Source: Acidovorax sp. Leaf78 (GTDB lineage Bacteria; Pseudomonadota; Gammaproteobacteria; Burkholderiales; Burkholderiaceae_C). From it: 64,000 nt of DNA. The stretch lies in assembly GCF_001422735.1 (NCBI RefSeq), contig NZ_LMLZ01000004.1, positions 1 through 64,000 of the forward strand, given 5' to 3'. A program made the position numbers and the translations under genes. Below the pieces are notes generated by a model. That model was not told the origin of the DNA and made no database searches. It saw only the letters and a list, made by a program, of their open reading frames with translations. Shown here piece after piece: positions 29,108 through 39,233 of the stretch. Numbering within the stretch: position 1 is the stretch's first letter; every line of letters starts with the position of its first letter.

Positions 29108-29137
29108 CGTTCGGGCTGAGCCTGTCGAAGCCAGGGC
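29108..29137 (+). repeat. TTCGGGCTGAG repeat, copy 1
   Basis: CGTTCGGGCTGAGCCTGTCG continuing to GAAGCCAGGGC is one of two nearly identical direct copies 107 bp apart. The CTGAGCCTGTCGAAGC-type motif is widespread in intergenic DNA of many Proteobacteria (from memory). Confidence 0.8.
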
Positions 29138-29214
29138 GTGCTTTCCGCTGACCCTCTCGCCGTGCGCAGCAATCTTCCATTTACAAGAACCTCGATCCAC
29201 CATCCACCACCCAC

Positions 29215-29244
29215 CGTTCGGGCTGAGCTTGTCGAAGCCAGGGC
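29215..29244 (+). repeat. TTCGGGCTGAG repeat, copy 2
   Basis: It is identical to copy 1 except for one base (CTTGTCG in place of CCTGTCG). It is preceded by the same CACCACCCAC context, so the repeated unit is at least 38 bp. Confidence 0.8.
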
Positions 29245-29301
29245 CCGCCACCGAGTCCGACCCTTCGCCCGCGTGCCATTCCACCGACCCCGCCATTCAC
29301 C

Positions 29302-30798
<1,497 letters not shown>

Positions 30799-30831
30799 GC
30801 GCGTCCTTGTTTGCCCTTCATTCGCCCTGCC

Positions 30832-31875
30832 ATGTCATCTTCTGCTCCTTCCTCCTCCTTGCCCGTTGATGCGCCTGCCGTCCAGGTCGCCGTGGCCGGC
30901 GAGGCCTTGATCGACCTGATCCGCAACCCCGACGGCACCTACCTGCCGTGCCTGGGCGGTGCGCTGTACAACCTGTGCCGCGCGCTGGCGCGCCAGGGCG
31001 TGGGCACGCAGTACCTCAACCCGCTGTCGCGCGACCGGTTCGGCCGCGAGCTGGCGGCGCAACTGCAGGGCGACGGCGTGCACCTGGCGCAGCCCGAGCC
31101 CGTGCAGCAGGTCACCTCCTTGGCCGTGGTCAACCTCGACGCGCAGGGCCACCCCGACTACGCGTTCTACCGCGACGGCGTGGCCGACCGCGCCGTGTCG
31201 GCCCACGGGCTGACAGCCGCATGCAGCGCCTTGCCCGCGCTGCAGCTGGTGTGTACCGGCGCCCTGGCGCTGGACGCGCGCGATGCTGCGGTCTACGTGC
31301 CGTGGCTGCAGGCGCAACGCGCTGCGGGGCACTGCGTGGTGGTCGACGCCAACCTGCGCCCGTCCGTCATGCCCGACCTGGCCGCCTACCGCGCACAAGT
31401 GCACGCGGCGCTGGCCGAGGCCGACATCATCAAGGCGAGCGACGAAGACCTGGAGCACCTGCAGGTGTCCGGTGCCGATGCACTGGCCCGCGCACGCCAC
31501 CTGCTGGCCGCCAACCCCCGCGCCGTGCTGATGGCGCTGACCCTGGGCGGCGAGGGCGCCTGGCTGCTGCACAAGAACGGCGGCCAGTGGTTCGCCAAAG
31601 AGGCCCAGCCGCTGGCCGTGGTGGACACGGTGGGCGCGGGCGACAGTTTTCTGGCGGGCTTGCTCGCGCACCTGCTGCAGCGGTCGCAGGCGGGCGGGGC
31701 TGCTGACGGTGGCTTTGCGGCGTGGCTGAATGGCCTGTCTGCAGATGCGTGCCAGGCAGCTTTGCGCCACGCCCTGGCCAGCGCCAGCCTGTGCGTGATG
31801 GAGCGCGGCTGCGTGCCGCCCAGCTGGCAGGCTGCACAGGCGCGGGCGGCGCAATACCCGGCGCTGGCGCGGTAG
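30832..31875 (+). CDS. PfkB-family sugar kinase, probable fructokinase
   Basis: The 347-residue ribokinase-fold kinase shows VAGEALIDLI at the N-terminus, the GGALYNLCRALARQG substrate region and the catalytic motif DTVGAGDSFLAG (about residues 265-276). ATG 30832 is chosen; a TTG at 30811 is in frame. In mannitol/sorbitol operons a fructokinase (MtlZ) phosphorylates the fructose made by the dehydrogenase, and that is the likely role here. Repeat copy D follows 27 bp after the stop. Confidence 0.85.
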   Translation: MSSSAPSSSLPVDAPAVQVAVAGEALIDLIRNPDGTYLPCLGGALYNLCRALARQGVGTQYLNPLSRDRFGRELAAQLQGDGVHLAQPEPVQQVTSLAVVNLDAQGHPDYAFYRDGVADRAVSAHGLTAACSALPALQLVCTGALALDARDAAVYVPWLQAQRAAGHCVVVDANLRPSVMPDLAAYRAQVHAALAEADIIKASDEDLEHLQVSGADALARARHLLAANPRAVLMALTLGGEGAWLLHKNGGQWFAKEAQPLAVVDTVGAGDSFLAGLLAHLLQRSQAGGAADGGFAAWLNGLSADACQAALRHALASASLCVMERGCVPPSWQAAQARAAQYPALAR

Positions 31876-31900
31876 CACACGGCGATTTTTTGAATGAAAG

Positions 31901-31937
31901 TTGCTCTACCGCTTGATGAGAAAGCGGTAGAGGCTAT
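31901..31937 (+). repeat. Dispersed palindrome, copy D
   Basis: CTCTACCGCTT (31904-31914) and AAGCGGTAGAG (31922-31932) form a perfect 11-bp stem, extended by GCTAT at 31933. It lies between the convergent PfkB kinase and GNAT genes and probably ends one or both transcripts. Confidence 0.85.
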
Positions 31938-31985
31938 CAATTCAATAGCAATTGCAGTCCGTTTGAAACGGCTGCGGTCTGCCGG

Positions 31986-32453
31986 TCAAAGCTCCTGCGC
32001 ATACACGATGAAGCCGTGGTGCTTGGCCATCTTGTCGTACAGCATGCGCCCGGCCGCATTGGTCTCGTGCGTCTGCCAATACACGCGCGACGACCTGGCG
32101 GCCCGCGCTGCGGCGTACACCGCGTCGATGAGCGCACGCCCCACGCCCCGGCCCCGCGCAGTTTCGCGCGTGAACAGGTCGCTCAGGTAGCACACGGGCT
32201 CGATGCGCGTCATGCTGCGGTGAAACACGCAGTGCGCCAGGCCCAGTAGCTCGCCGCTGGCGTCGTCCTGTGCCACCAGGCACCACATCGGCTCCGACTC
32301 GTCATGAAACCGCTGCCATGTGGTCTGGGTGATGTGCTCGGGCAGCGCGGTGGCGCCAAAGCGGCCGTAGAACCCGTTGTAGCCGTCCCAGAGCGGGCGC
32401 CAGGCGGCGTAGTCGGTGGGCTGCAGGGGGCGTACTGAAAATGCGTGGTTCAT
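31986..32453 (-). CDS. GNAT family N-acetyltransferase
   Basis: The 155-residue protein is chosen from the ATG at 32453 (MNHAFSVRPLQPTDY); longer in-frame starts add a sequence without domain character. The acetyl-CoA site is TARGRGVGRALIDAVY, with the canonical R/QxxGxG. YLSDLFT precedes it and ARMLYDKMAKHHGFI-like elements follow. It acetylates an amine; the substrate is unknown. The gene is convergent with the kinase gene, and its upstream region is shared with the divergent 32672 gene. Confidence 0.8.
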   Translation of the reverse strand: MNHAFSVRPLQPTDYAAWRPLWDGYNGFYGRFGATALPEHITQTTWQRFHDESEPMWCLVAQDDASGELLGLAHCVFHRSMTRIEPVCYLSDLFTRETARGRGVGRALIDAVYAAARAARSSRVYWQTHETNAAGRMLYDKMAKHHGFIVYAQEL

Positions 32454-32671
32454 GGGCAGCTTGGCAGTGTTGCAGGTAGTTATTTTGGCGCAGGCAGTGC
32501 TCGAACATTGCATAGCCGCCAGCGATTTGCCTGCAGGGTACAAGGGCGAAAGTTGATGCGATCGTGACGGTGGGTGCGGCTCTTGCCAAGGCACGGGGCG
32601 GCAGCGTTGCGCGCTCGCATACGATGTGCGCTGGATTGCATTCCCTTCCTTTTTTTGCGTTCTGCCCAGTC

Positions 32672-33763
32672 ATGAGCTATGTCCTGCACCTTTGGCGCCA
32701 TCCCGTTCCTGTGTCCAGCGAGGACGCGCAAGCCATGCTGCGCGACCTGCGCCAGCAACTGAGCTTCAGCCCCGATGCTGCTGCGGGCCAACTGCTGGAG
32801 GCCATCGCATCCGCACTGCCCCCGGACGGCGAGCCGGACGACTACTGGACCGAAATCCCGGAGCCAGACCCCTTTGCATTGGTGCAAAGTCTCAGTCCCT
32901 CGGTGGCCGAGCTGGAGGTCGTACTGCCGGTGATCGAGAAGACGGCCATTGCGCTGGGCTGGGTGGTTTTTGATCCACAGAGCGGGCAGGTGCACACGCC
33001 CTCCGGGCAGGTGATCGGCCCTGCCGGGGCCGGCCCGGCCGTGGCGGATGTGCCTGTGTCGCCGGATCTCGACGTGTCACCCTCGGCGCGCAGCCGCTGG
33101 GTGCAGCAATCGCTGGAGCCCTTGTTTGCGCAGCGGGGATGGCGCAAGCTGCGGGGCGAAACCTGGTTCCAGAAAAAGCTGCCTGTGGGCGAGGCGCTGG
33201 TTTACTCGAAAATGGTGCGGGACACCTTGCACCACGGCGTGTGGATACGCCTTGCGATGCCCTCCCACCTGCAGCACGCGCTCAATATGGATGGCGGGCC
33301 AGACTTTACGGTGTCCCTGCAGCACTTCGCGCAGACGCACAGACTGCCCTTCACTTACCTGGAGCCGCCACCACTTTTCAAGCAACGGGCGGGAGGGGTG
33401 ACCTACGAGTTGCCCATGGGCAGCGCAGACAGTGCTGCCACGCGCCGCGATGAGCTGGCAGCGTTGTACGACGGGCCCGTGCTGGACTGGCTGGACCAAC
33501 TGCACACCCTGCAGGATCTGGACAGATGGGCCAACCGCGTGCCGGATGAAGAATGCCCCTTCGTGGGTCTGCGCCAACGCAGCGCCTACCGCTTGCTGAA
33601 CCACCACCCTGATCTGCTGGTGGCTGCCGCAGTCAACGCCCCTGACTTCGAGCAACGCGCGCTGGAGCGGTATGCCCTGTACGAGGCCGATGCCTTTGGC
33701 CAGGGGTTGTTGCCACCTCTGCGCAAGCTGCTGGCTGCCTGCGGCCTGCACTTTGCACGCTGA
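32672..33763 (+). CDS. Hypothetical protein, function unknown
   Basis: The protein has 363 residues from ATG 32672; an earlier ATG at 32564 is in frame but the added part lacks protein character. The protein looks soluble and has no signal peptide. The start SYVLHLWRHP and the acidic, Pro-rich region that follows resemble what I have seen in immunity-like or stand-alone bacterial hypotheticals, but no known domain is recognised. Two parts can be seen: residues 1-125, and a second domain (about 130-360) with several Trp, Leu and charged stretches. It is a single gene between divergent and convergent neighbours. Confidence 0.7.
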   Translation: MSYVLHLWRHPVPVSSEDAQAMLRDLRQQLSFSPDAAAGQLLEAIASALPPDGEPDDYWTEIPEPDPFALVQSLSPSVAELEVVLPVIEKTAIALGWVVFDPQSGQVHTPSGQVIGPAGAGPAVADVPVSPDLDVSPSARSRWVQQSLEPLFAQRGWRKLRGETWFQKKLPVGEALVYSKMVRDTLHHGVWIRLAMPSHLQHALNMDGGPDFTVSLQHFAQTHRLPFTYLEPPPLFKQRAGGVTYELPMGSADSAATRRDELAALYDGPVLDWLDQLHTLQDLDRWANRVPDEECPFVGLRQRSAYRLLNHHPDLLVAAAVNAPDFEQRALERYALYEADAFGQGLLPPLRKLLAACGLHFAR

Positions 33764-33841
33764 TGCAGCTGATGCAGAGCTGATGGTTGGGCGCCGCCTG
33801 CTGCACGCCGATGGACGCGGCGGGACAGCCGCTTGGTTTCG

Positions 33842-35260
33842 TCAGGCCTGCAGCACCCGCCCGGGGTTCATGATCCCCTGCGGGTCCAGTGCCGTCTTGA
33901 TGGCGCGCATCATGCCCAGCGCCACCGGCGACTGGTACTTGGCCAGCTTGTCGGCCTTCAGCTCGCCGATGCCGTGTTCGGCCGAGAACGAGCCGCCGAA
34001 CTCTGCCACGGCTTCGTAGACCAAGTGGTTCACCTGCGCTTCGTGGTCGCGCAGGAAGGCCTTGGTATCGCCTTCTGCGGGCGCCTGCACGTTGTAGTGC
34101 AGGTTGCCGTCGCCCAGGTGGCCGAAGTTGACCAGGCGCACGCCCGGGATCTCGCGCTGCAGCACCGCGTCGGTGTGTGCCACGAACGCGGGGATGCGCG
34201 AGATCTGCACCGAGATGTCGTGCTTGATGTTCAGGCCCTCTTCGGCCTGGGCGAGCGGAATGTTCTCGCGGATGTGCCAGAGCTGGTTCGCCTGCGTGAG
34301 GTTCTCGGCCACCACGGCGTCGGTCACGCAGCCTGCTTCGAACGCGGTTTCCAGCAGCGATTCGAAGCGGCCGCGCGCGTGTTCTTCGGATTCGCTGTCG
34401 GAGTTTTCGAGCAGCACGCACCAGGGCGCGTTCTCGTCGCCGAGGAACGGCACGCGCAGCTGCGGCATGTGCTTGCCCACCAGGCTGAGCGCGAACTGGC
34501 CCATCACCTCAAAGCCCGTCAGGCCCGCGCCCAGCTGCTTGTGGGCCAGGCCCAGCAGCTCGACCGCGTGCTCCATCGACGGCACGGCAGCCCAGGCGGT
34601 AAGGCGTGCGGCGGGTGCGGGGTACAGCTTGAGCGTGGCGGCGGTGATGATGCCCAGCGTGCCTTCGCTGCCGATGAACAGGTCGCGCAGGTCGTAGCCG
34701 GTGTTGTCCTTGCGCAGGCCTTTGAGGCCGTCCCACACCTCGCCCTGCGGGGTGACGACTTCGAGGCCCAGGCACAGCTCGCGGGCGTTGCCGTAGCGCA
34801 CGACCTGCGTGCCGCCGGCATTGGTGCCCAGGTTGCCACCGATGGTGCAACTGCCCTCGGCCGCGAGCGACAGCGGGAACAGCAGGTCCGCCTTCTCGGC
34901 CACGTCCTGCAGGTTCTGCAGGATGCAGCCGGCTTCCACCGTCATGGTGAGGTTGTCAGTGTCCACGCTGCGCACCGCGTTCATGCGCGAGAGGCTCAGC
35001 ACGACCTGCGTGCCCGAATCGTCGGGCGTGGAGCCCACGGCCAGCCCGGTGTTGCCGCCCTGCGGGACGATCGCCGTGCCGCTGGCGGCGCAGGCCTTGA
35101 CCACGGCGGCCACTTCGGGCGTGCTAGCAGGGCGCACCACGGCCAGGGCCTTGCCGCGCACACGGCGGCGCCAGTCCTGCTCCCAGGCGGTGAGGTCGCC
35201 TTCGGTGATCACATGGGCGGGGCCGACGATGGCGCGCAGGGTGTCAAGCAAAGTGGTCAT
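33842..35260 (-). CDS. FAD-linked 2-hydroxyacid dehydrogenase (GlcD/D2HGDH-like)
   Basis: The 472-residue flavoprotein belongs to the FAD-binding type 4 oxidoreductases. FAD contacts include IVPQGGNTGLAVGS (about residues 63-76), GGNLGTNAGGTQVVRYG and GSEGTLGIITAATLKLY. The C-terminal FAD-oxidase domain ends with SAEHGIGELK and GIMNPGRVL. It resembles D-2-hydroxyglutarate or D-lactate dehydrogenases acting on 2-hydroxy acids. The donor is not determined. A DUF2069 gene lies 123 bp upstream on the same strand. Confidence 0.88.
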   Translation of the reverse strand: MTTLLDTLRAIVGPAHVITEGDLTAWEQDWRRRVRGKALAVVRPASTPEVAAVVKACAASGTAIVPQGGNTGLAVGSTPDDSGTQVVLSLSRMNAVRSVDTDNLTMTVEAGCILQNLQDVAEKADLLFPLSLAAEGSCTIGGNLGTNAGGTQVVRYGNARELCLGLEVVTPQGEVWDGLKGLRKDNTGYDLRDLFIGSEGTLGIITAATLKLYPAPAARLTAWAAVPSMEHAVELLGLAHKQLGAGLTGFEVMGQFALSLVGKHMPQLRVPFLGDENAPWCVLLENSDSESEEHARGRFESLLETAFEAGCVTDAVVAENLTQANQLWHIRENIPLAQAEEGLNIKHDISVQISRIPAFVAHTDAVLQREIPGVRLVNFGHLGDGNLHYNVQAPAEGDTKAFLRDHEAQVNHLVYEAVAEFGGSFSAEHGIGELKADKLAKYQSPVALGMMRAIKTALDPQGIMNPGRVLQA

Positions 35261-35383
35261 GGCAGAGCTTCTTCAAAAATCAGGAAAAAAGGTGTGGCAG
35301 CGGTGGCATCGGTCGAAGCGGTGACGGCAGCAGCATCCACGGTGTTGTACGGCATCGACGGCATCAACCTGCGTTGACAGGCA

Positions 35384-35869
35384 TCAAGGCGCAGAGGTGG
35401 CCGCAGGGACTGCCGCCGCAGCTGCTGCTGCTGCAGCCGCCGCCTTGGCATTGCGCTGGCGCAGCCGCACGTGCAGCGTGCACGCGGTGAAGAGCACCAG
35501 GCACAGCGCCACCTCGGCCCAGGCGAGCCACTGCGACGGCGGCTTGTCGCTCCAGCCGCGCACCACGCCTTCGATGAAGTACAGCCAGATCACCAGGCTG
35601 ACCCAGCGGTAGGTGTACATGCGGTTCTTGAGCACGCCCGCCAGCGGAATGCACAGCGGCAGCGCCTTGAGCGCCAGCCACGAGCCGCCGGGGCGCAGCG
35701 GTGCCAGCACCAGCTCCCAGGCCAGGCACAGCGCGATCAGCCCCAGCAGGCAGCCGGTGGCAACCCAGCGCGTGGCGGCCACGGCGTTGTCGGTGGGAGC
35801 TGCGGGCAGCGCAGTGGCTGGCAGGAGATGCGTGGAGGCGGTGGCGGGGGCGGCAGGGGAGGGCGTCAT
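35384..35869 (-). CDS. DUF2069 inner-membrane protein
   Basis: The 161-residue protein has four hydrophobic segments in the middle (about residues 35-125), the motif LPLCIPLAGVLKNRMYTYRW and YFIEGVVRGWSD, all characteristic of DUF2069. The N-terminus is Pro/Ala/Thr-rich and the C-terminus is a run of Ala from GCC/GCA/GCG codons. No function is established. It is divergent from the YihY gene, with 21 bp between the two starts. Confidence 0.8.
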   Translation of the reverse strand: MTPSPAAPATASTHLLPATALPAAPTDNAVAATRWVATGCLLGLIALCLAWELVLAPLRPGGSWLALKALPLCIPLAGVLKNRMYTYRWVSLVIWLYFIEGVVRGWSDKPPSQWLAWAEVALCLVLFTACTLHVRLRQRNAKAAAAAAAAAAAVPAATSAP

Positions 35870-35890
35870 TGGGGTGGCATCATATCGGCC

Positions 35891-37210
35891 ATGCCCTTCT
35901 CCTTACAGGCAGTAGCGTCGCGCTTCGAAGCGCTGATGACCGAGCTGTCCCACTTTCCCTGGAGAACCACCGCGCAGACCTTGCGCGAGCGGTTCCGCGA
36001 AGACCACCTGGGCCTGACCGCCAGCAGCCTGACCTTCACCACCATTTTGGCGCTGGTGCCATTCTTCACCGTAGCGCTGGCGGTGTTCACCGCCTTCCCC
36101 ATCTTCGGCAAGCTGCAGGATGCGCTGCAAGGCTGGCTGGTGACCAGTCTGGTGCCCGACAGCATCGCGCGCCAGGTGCTGGGCTACCTGAACCAGTTTG
36201 CCGCCAAGGCCAGCGGGCTGGGGGTGGCGGGCTTTTCGATCTTGCTGGCCACGGCGCTGGCGCTGATCCTCACCATTGACCGCACGCTCAACGACATCTG
36301 GCGCGTGCAGCGGCTGCGGCCGCTGGGGCAGCGGGTGCTGATCTACTGGGCCGCCATCACGCTGGGCCCGCTGCTGATGGGCGCGAGCCTGGCGGTCACG
36401 TCGTATGTGATGTCGGCATCTGGCGGGTTGGTGCGGCGCCTGCCGGACGGGGTGCAGTTGCTGTTCGACTCCATCCAGTTCGTGGTGCTGGCGGGCGGCA
36501 TGGCGTCGCTGTACCACTATGTGCCCAACACGCCGGTGAAGTGGCGGCACGCGTGGACGGGCGGTTTCTTCGTGTCGGTGTGCATCGAGCTGGCCAAGAA
36601 GGTGCTGGCGCTGTACCTGGGCAGCGTGCCGACGTACTCGGTGGTGTACGGCGCATTCGCCACGCTGCCCATCCTGCTGGTGTGGATCTACGTGGCCTGG
36701 GTCATCGTGCTGCTGGGGGCGGTGGTGACGGCCTACCTGCCCAGCCTGCTGGCCGGCGTGGCACGGCGGGCCACGGTGGCGGGGTGGAATTTTCAGCTGG
36801 CCATCGAGGTGCTGCAGGAGCTGCATCGCGCGCGCAGCCAGCCCATGAAGGGCCTGCGGCCGAGCCAGCTGGCGCAGCTGCTGCGGGTGGACGTGCTGCA
36901 GCTCGAGCCCGTGCTGGAGGCGCTAACGGCGCTGGACTGGGTGGGCGAGCTGACCGAGGCCGCCGTGAGCGCGTCCGACGTGCCCGAGCCGCGCTGGGTG
37001 CTGCTGGCCGACCCGGCACGCACACTGCTGGCCCCCTTGGCCGAAAAGCTGCTGATCGAGCGCGCGCCGAGTCTGGCACCGTTGTGGGAGCGCTCAGGGC
37101 TCGACCGGCTGTTCATGGCAGACGTGCTGGGCGATGCGGCCGAGGATGCGGTGGTGGCGGCGTTGGCGCTCCCAGCCACCCGGTCGTTCCAGTCGTTTGC
37201 TATCAAATAA
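35891..37210 (+). CDS. YihY/virulence factor BrkB family membrane protein
   Basis: The 439-residue protein has about six transmembrane helices over residues 35-290 in the YihY/BrkB arrangement, with LTASSLTFTTILALVPFF, YAFATLP-like and VWIYVAWVIVLLGAV segments. A C-terminal cytoplasmic domain (about 300-435) resembles the winged-helix-like tail of the longer YihY versions. Despite the old RNase BN label, no nuclease function is supported for this family. The last codons (FAIK-stop) overlap the start of repeat copy E. Confidence 0.88.
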   Translation: MPFSLQAVASRFEALMTELSHFPWRTTAQTLRERFREDHLGLTASSLTFTTILALVPFFTVALAVFTAFPIFGKLQDALQGWLVTSLVPDSIARQVLGYLNQFAAKASGLGVAGFSILLATALALILTIDRTLNDIWRVQRLRPLGQRVLIYWAAITLGPLLMGASLAVTSYVMSASGGLVRRLPDGVQLLFDSIQFVVLAGGMASLYHYVPNTPVKWRHAWTGGFFVSVCIELAKKVLALYLGSVPTYSVVYGAFATLPILLVWIYVAWVIVLLGAVVTAYLPSLLAGVARRATVAGWNFQLAIEVLQELHRARSQPMKGLRPSQLAQLLRVDVLQLEPVLEALTALDWVGELTEAAVSASDVPEPRWVLLADPARTLLAPLAEKLLIERAPSLAPLWERSGLDRLFMADVLGDAAEDAVVAALALPATRSFQSFAIK

Positions 37211-37252
37211 ATAGCTGCTGGCGCTTGTTGGATGAGCGGCAGGGGCTTTTTT
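37210..37252 (+). repeat. Dispersed palindrome, copy E
   Basis: It starts at the last base of the YihY stop codon. Left arm AATAGCTGCTGGCGCTTG and right arm GAGCGGCAGGGGCT end in TTTTTT (37247-37252). With its U-tract it looks like a working intrinsic terminator. The upstream TTGCTATCAAA that accompanies other copies of the family is read as the protein's last residues. Confidence 0.8.
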
Positions 37253-37258
37253 GCCTGA

Positions 37259-37648
37259 TCAGAAGCGCACCTTGCCCGTCCAGATGTCCTTGTACATCAC
37301 CCAGTCGCCCATGAAGCTGTAGAGCGGCCGCTTGAAGCTGGCGGGCTTGTTCTTCTCGAAGCCGAAGTGCCCGACCCACGCGAACCCGTAGCCGCACAGC
37401 AGGCCGTACAGCAGGTACTGGGGCTGGCCCGTGACTACCAGCGCGGCCAGAAACGCCAGGCTGAGCGTGGAGCCCACGAAGTGCAGGCGCCGGCAGGTGC
37501 GGTTGCTGTGCTCGCTGAGGTAGAAGGGGTAGAACTCCGCAAAGCTCTTGAAGCTGCGCGGGTCGGTGCCGGCCGTGGAGGCGGGCGTGGGTGCAGGCGT
37601 GGCTTCAGGCGTAGCTTCAGGCGTAGGTGTCGGGGCGCTGACATGCAT
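37259..37648 (-). CDS. Mpo1-like (DUF962) protein
   Basis: The 129-residue protein starts at ATG 37648, set by AGGAGA 6 bp upstream. The first 30 residues are Ala/Pro/Thr/Glu repeats (TPEATPEATPAPTPAST). The DUF962 domain follows with EHSNRTCRRLHFVGS (about 42-56), two hydrophobic segments, and WVGHFGFEKNKPASF (about 89-103). The conserved His residues match those that bind iron in fungal Mpo1, a dioxygenase of 2-hydroxy fatty acid metabolism. Bacterial function is not established. It is convergent with the YihY gene, 48 bp apart. Confidence 0.82.
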   Translation of the reverse strand: MHVSAPTPTPEATPEATPAPTPASTAGTDPRSFKSFAEFYPFYLSEHSNRTCRRLHFVGSTLSLAFLAALVVTGQPQYLLYGLLCGYGFAWVGHFGFEKNKPASFKRPLYSFMGDWVMYKDIWTGKVRF

Positions 37649-37850
37649 CGTTGTCTCCTGGTGGTGGTCCACGGCCTGTCACCGACGCTCTTGCACAATC
37701 GCTGCAGGCTCTGTGCGCTTTATACGCCTGCGCGCCCGCCAGCGGGTGCCGCCTTGGAGACGCGGGCAGGGCGGCGTGACCGCGCTGGTCGGCCGGTCCG
37801 TCCACCCCACAATTTCCAGGTTTTGGAGCGAATGCTTTGAATGCCGCCAG

Positions 37851-39173
37851 ATGATCACCAACTTGCCCGCCGACCCACCGCCCTCGCATCCGCCTGCCAG
37901 TACCTTCGCCCCCCAGGACGGTGGCATCGACCCGCACCCCGAGCCTAACCCCCGCGTTGAACTCGGCCCCCACCGCGAACACGCTATCGACGCGCTGCGC
38001 GGCTTTGCGCTCCTGGGCATCCTCATCGTCAACTCGGGCAGCTTCGCGTCCACCTACTTTGGCCTGGGCGTGTTCGAGCCCGCGTTTTCCCGGCCTGTGG
38101 ACCAAGTGGTGCGCTGGCTCGTGAGTTTTTTCTTCGAGACCAAGTTCTACCTGCTGTTCTCGCTGCTGTTCGGCTACAGCTTTGCGTTGCAGATGGAGTC
38201 GGCCCAGCGCGCAGGCGCTGCGTTCGGGCCGCGGTTTTTGCGGCGCTTGCTGGGCCTGTTGGTGCTGGGCGTGGCGCATGCGTGGCTGCTGTATGCGGGC
38301 GATATCCTGGTGACGTACGCCGTGCTGGGTTTGCTGCTGCTGGCGCTGCACAAGCTTCGGCCGGGCAGTGCGGTGGCGTTGGCGCTGGTGTTGCTGGCGC
38401 TGGTGTCGGCAGGCTGGGGCTTGATCGCCTGGGGCTTTGCGCAGGCCCCGATGGCAGAGGTGCCGTTGGCAGAGCTGCAGGCCAAGGCGCAACTGGCGGC
38501 CGATGCCTACCGTGCCAGCGCTGGGGACGCCATCTTGCAGCGGGGGCGCGACATGGCCGACGGTGTGTGGTTCGTGCTGGTGTTCGTGCAGGGGCCGTGC
38601 GCGTTGGCGATGTTTTTGCTGGGGCTGGCGGCGCGGCGTTCGGGCTATCTGGCTGCGGTGGCGCAGCAGCCTGCGCGGCTTGTGCGCTGGATGGCGTGCT
38701 GCCTGCCGATCGGGTTCGCAGGGGCTTTCGTGTACGCGTGGGGCCAAAGCAGCGGCACCCGCCAGAGCGACCATGTGGCGGCCGCTGCGCTCGCGGTGGA
38801 CCTGGCCACGTCGCCTTTTCTCAGCCTGGGCTATGCCGCTGCGCTGTTGTGGGTGCTGCAGCGCGGGCCGCTGGGTCGCCGGCTGGGCGCGGCCCTGGCG
38901 CCCGCAGGCCGCATGGCGCTGTCGAACTACCTGCTGCAGTCGGTGGTGGGGGCCGTGGTGTTCACGGCCTATGGCTTCGCGCTGGTGGGGCAGGTGTCGC
39001 CGCTGGTGGTGCTGCTGGGCTGCGTGGCGCTGTACGCGGCGCAACTGGCGCTCAGTCGCTGGTGGATGGCGCAGCACGCCTACGGCCCGGTGGAATGGGG
39101 CCTGCGTGCGTTCACTCTGCTGCGCAGGCCCGCGTGGCGGCGCGACAGGCTCGCCGGAGACGCCCGAGAGTAA
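37851..39173 (+). CDS. DUF418 family membrane protein
   Basis: The 440-residue protein has at least eight hydrophobic helices. The N-terminal signature IDALRGFALLGILIVNSGSF (about residues 42-61) and FFETKFYLLFSLLFGYSFALQME lead to the C-terminal DUF418 domain with GRMALSNYLLQSVVGAVVF. Some family members are linked to acyl transfer or export at the membrane, but no reaction is known. The start is ATG 37851; the first 40 residues are Pro-rich. Confidence 0.85.
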   Translation: MITNLPADPPPSHPPASTFAPQDGGIDPHPEPNPRVELGPHREHAIDALRGFALLGILIVNSGSFASTYFGLGVFEPAFSRPVDQVVRWLVSFFFETKFYLLFSLLFGYSFALQMESAQRAGAAFGPRFLRRLLGLLVLGVAHAWLLYAGDILVTYAVLGLLLLALHKLRPGSAVALALVLLALVSAGWGLIAWGFAQAPMAEVPLAELQAKAQLAADAYRASAGDAILQRGRDMADGVWFVLVFVQGPCALAMFLLGLAARRSGYLAAVAQQPARLVRWMACCLPIGFAGAFVYAWGQSSGTRQSDHVAAAALAVDLATSPFLSLGYAAALLWVLQRGPLGRRLGAALAPAGRMALSNYLLQSVVGAVVFTAYGFALVGQVSPLVVLLGCVALYAAQLALSRWWMAQHAYGPVEWGLRAFTLLRRPAWRRDRLAGDARE

Positions 39174-39233
39174 GCGCGTCTGGCGCGCACGGGGCCGTGT
39201 ACTGCGTTACCGGCCCAGGCCCGATGGGCGGGC

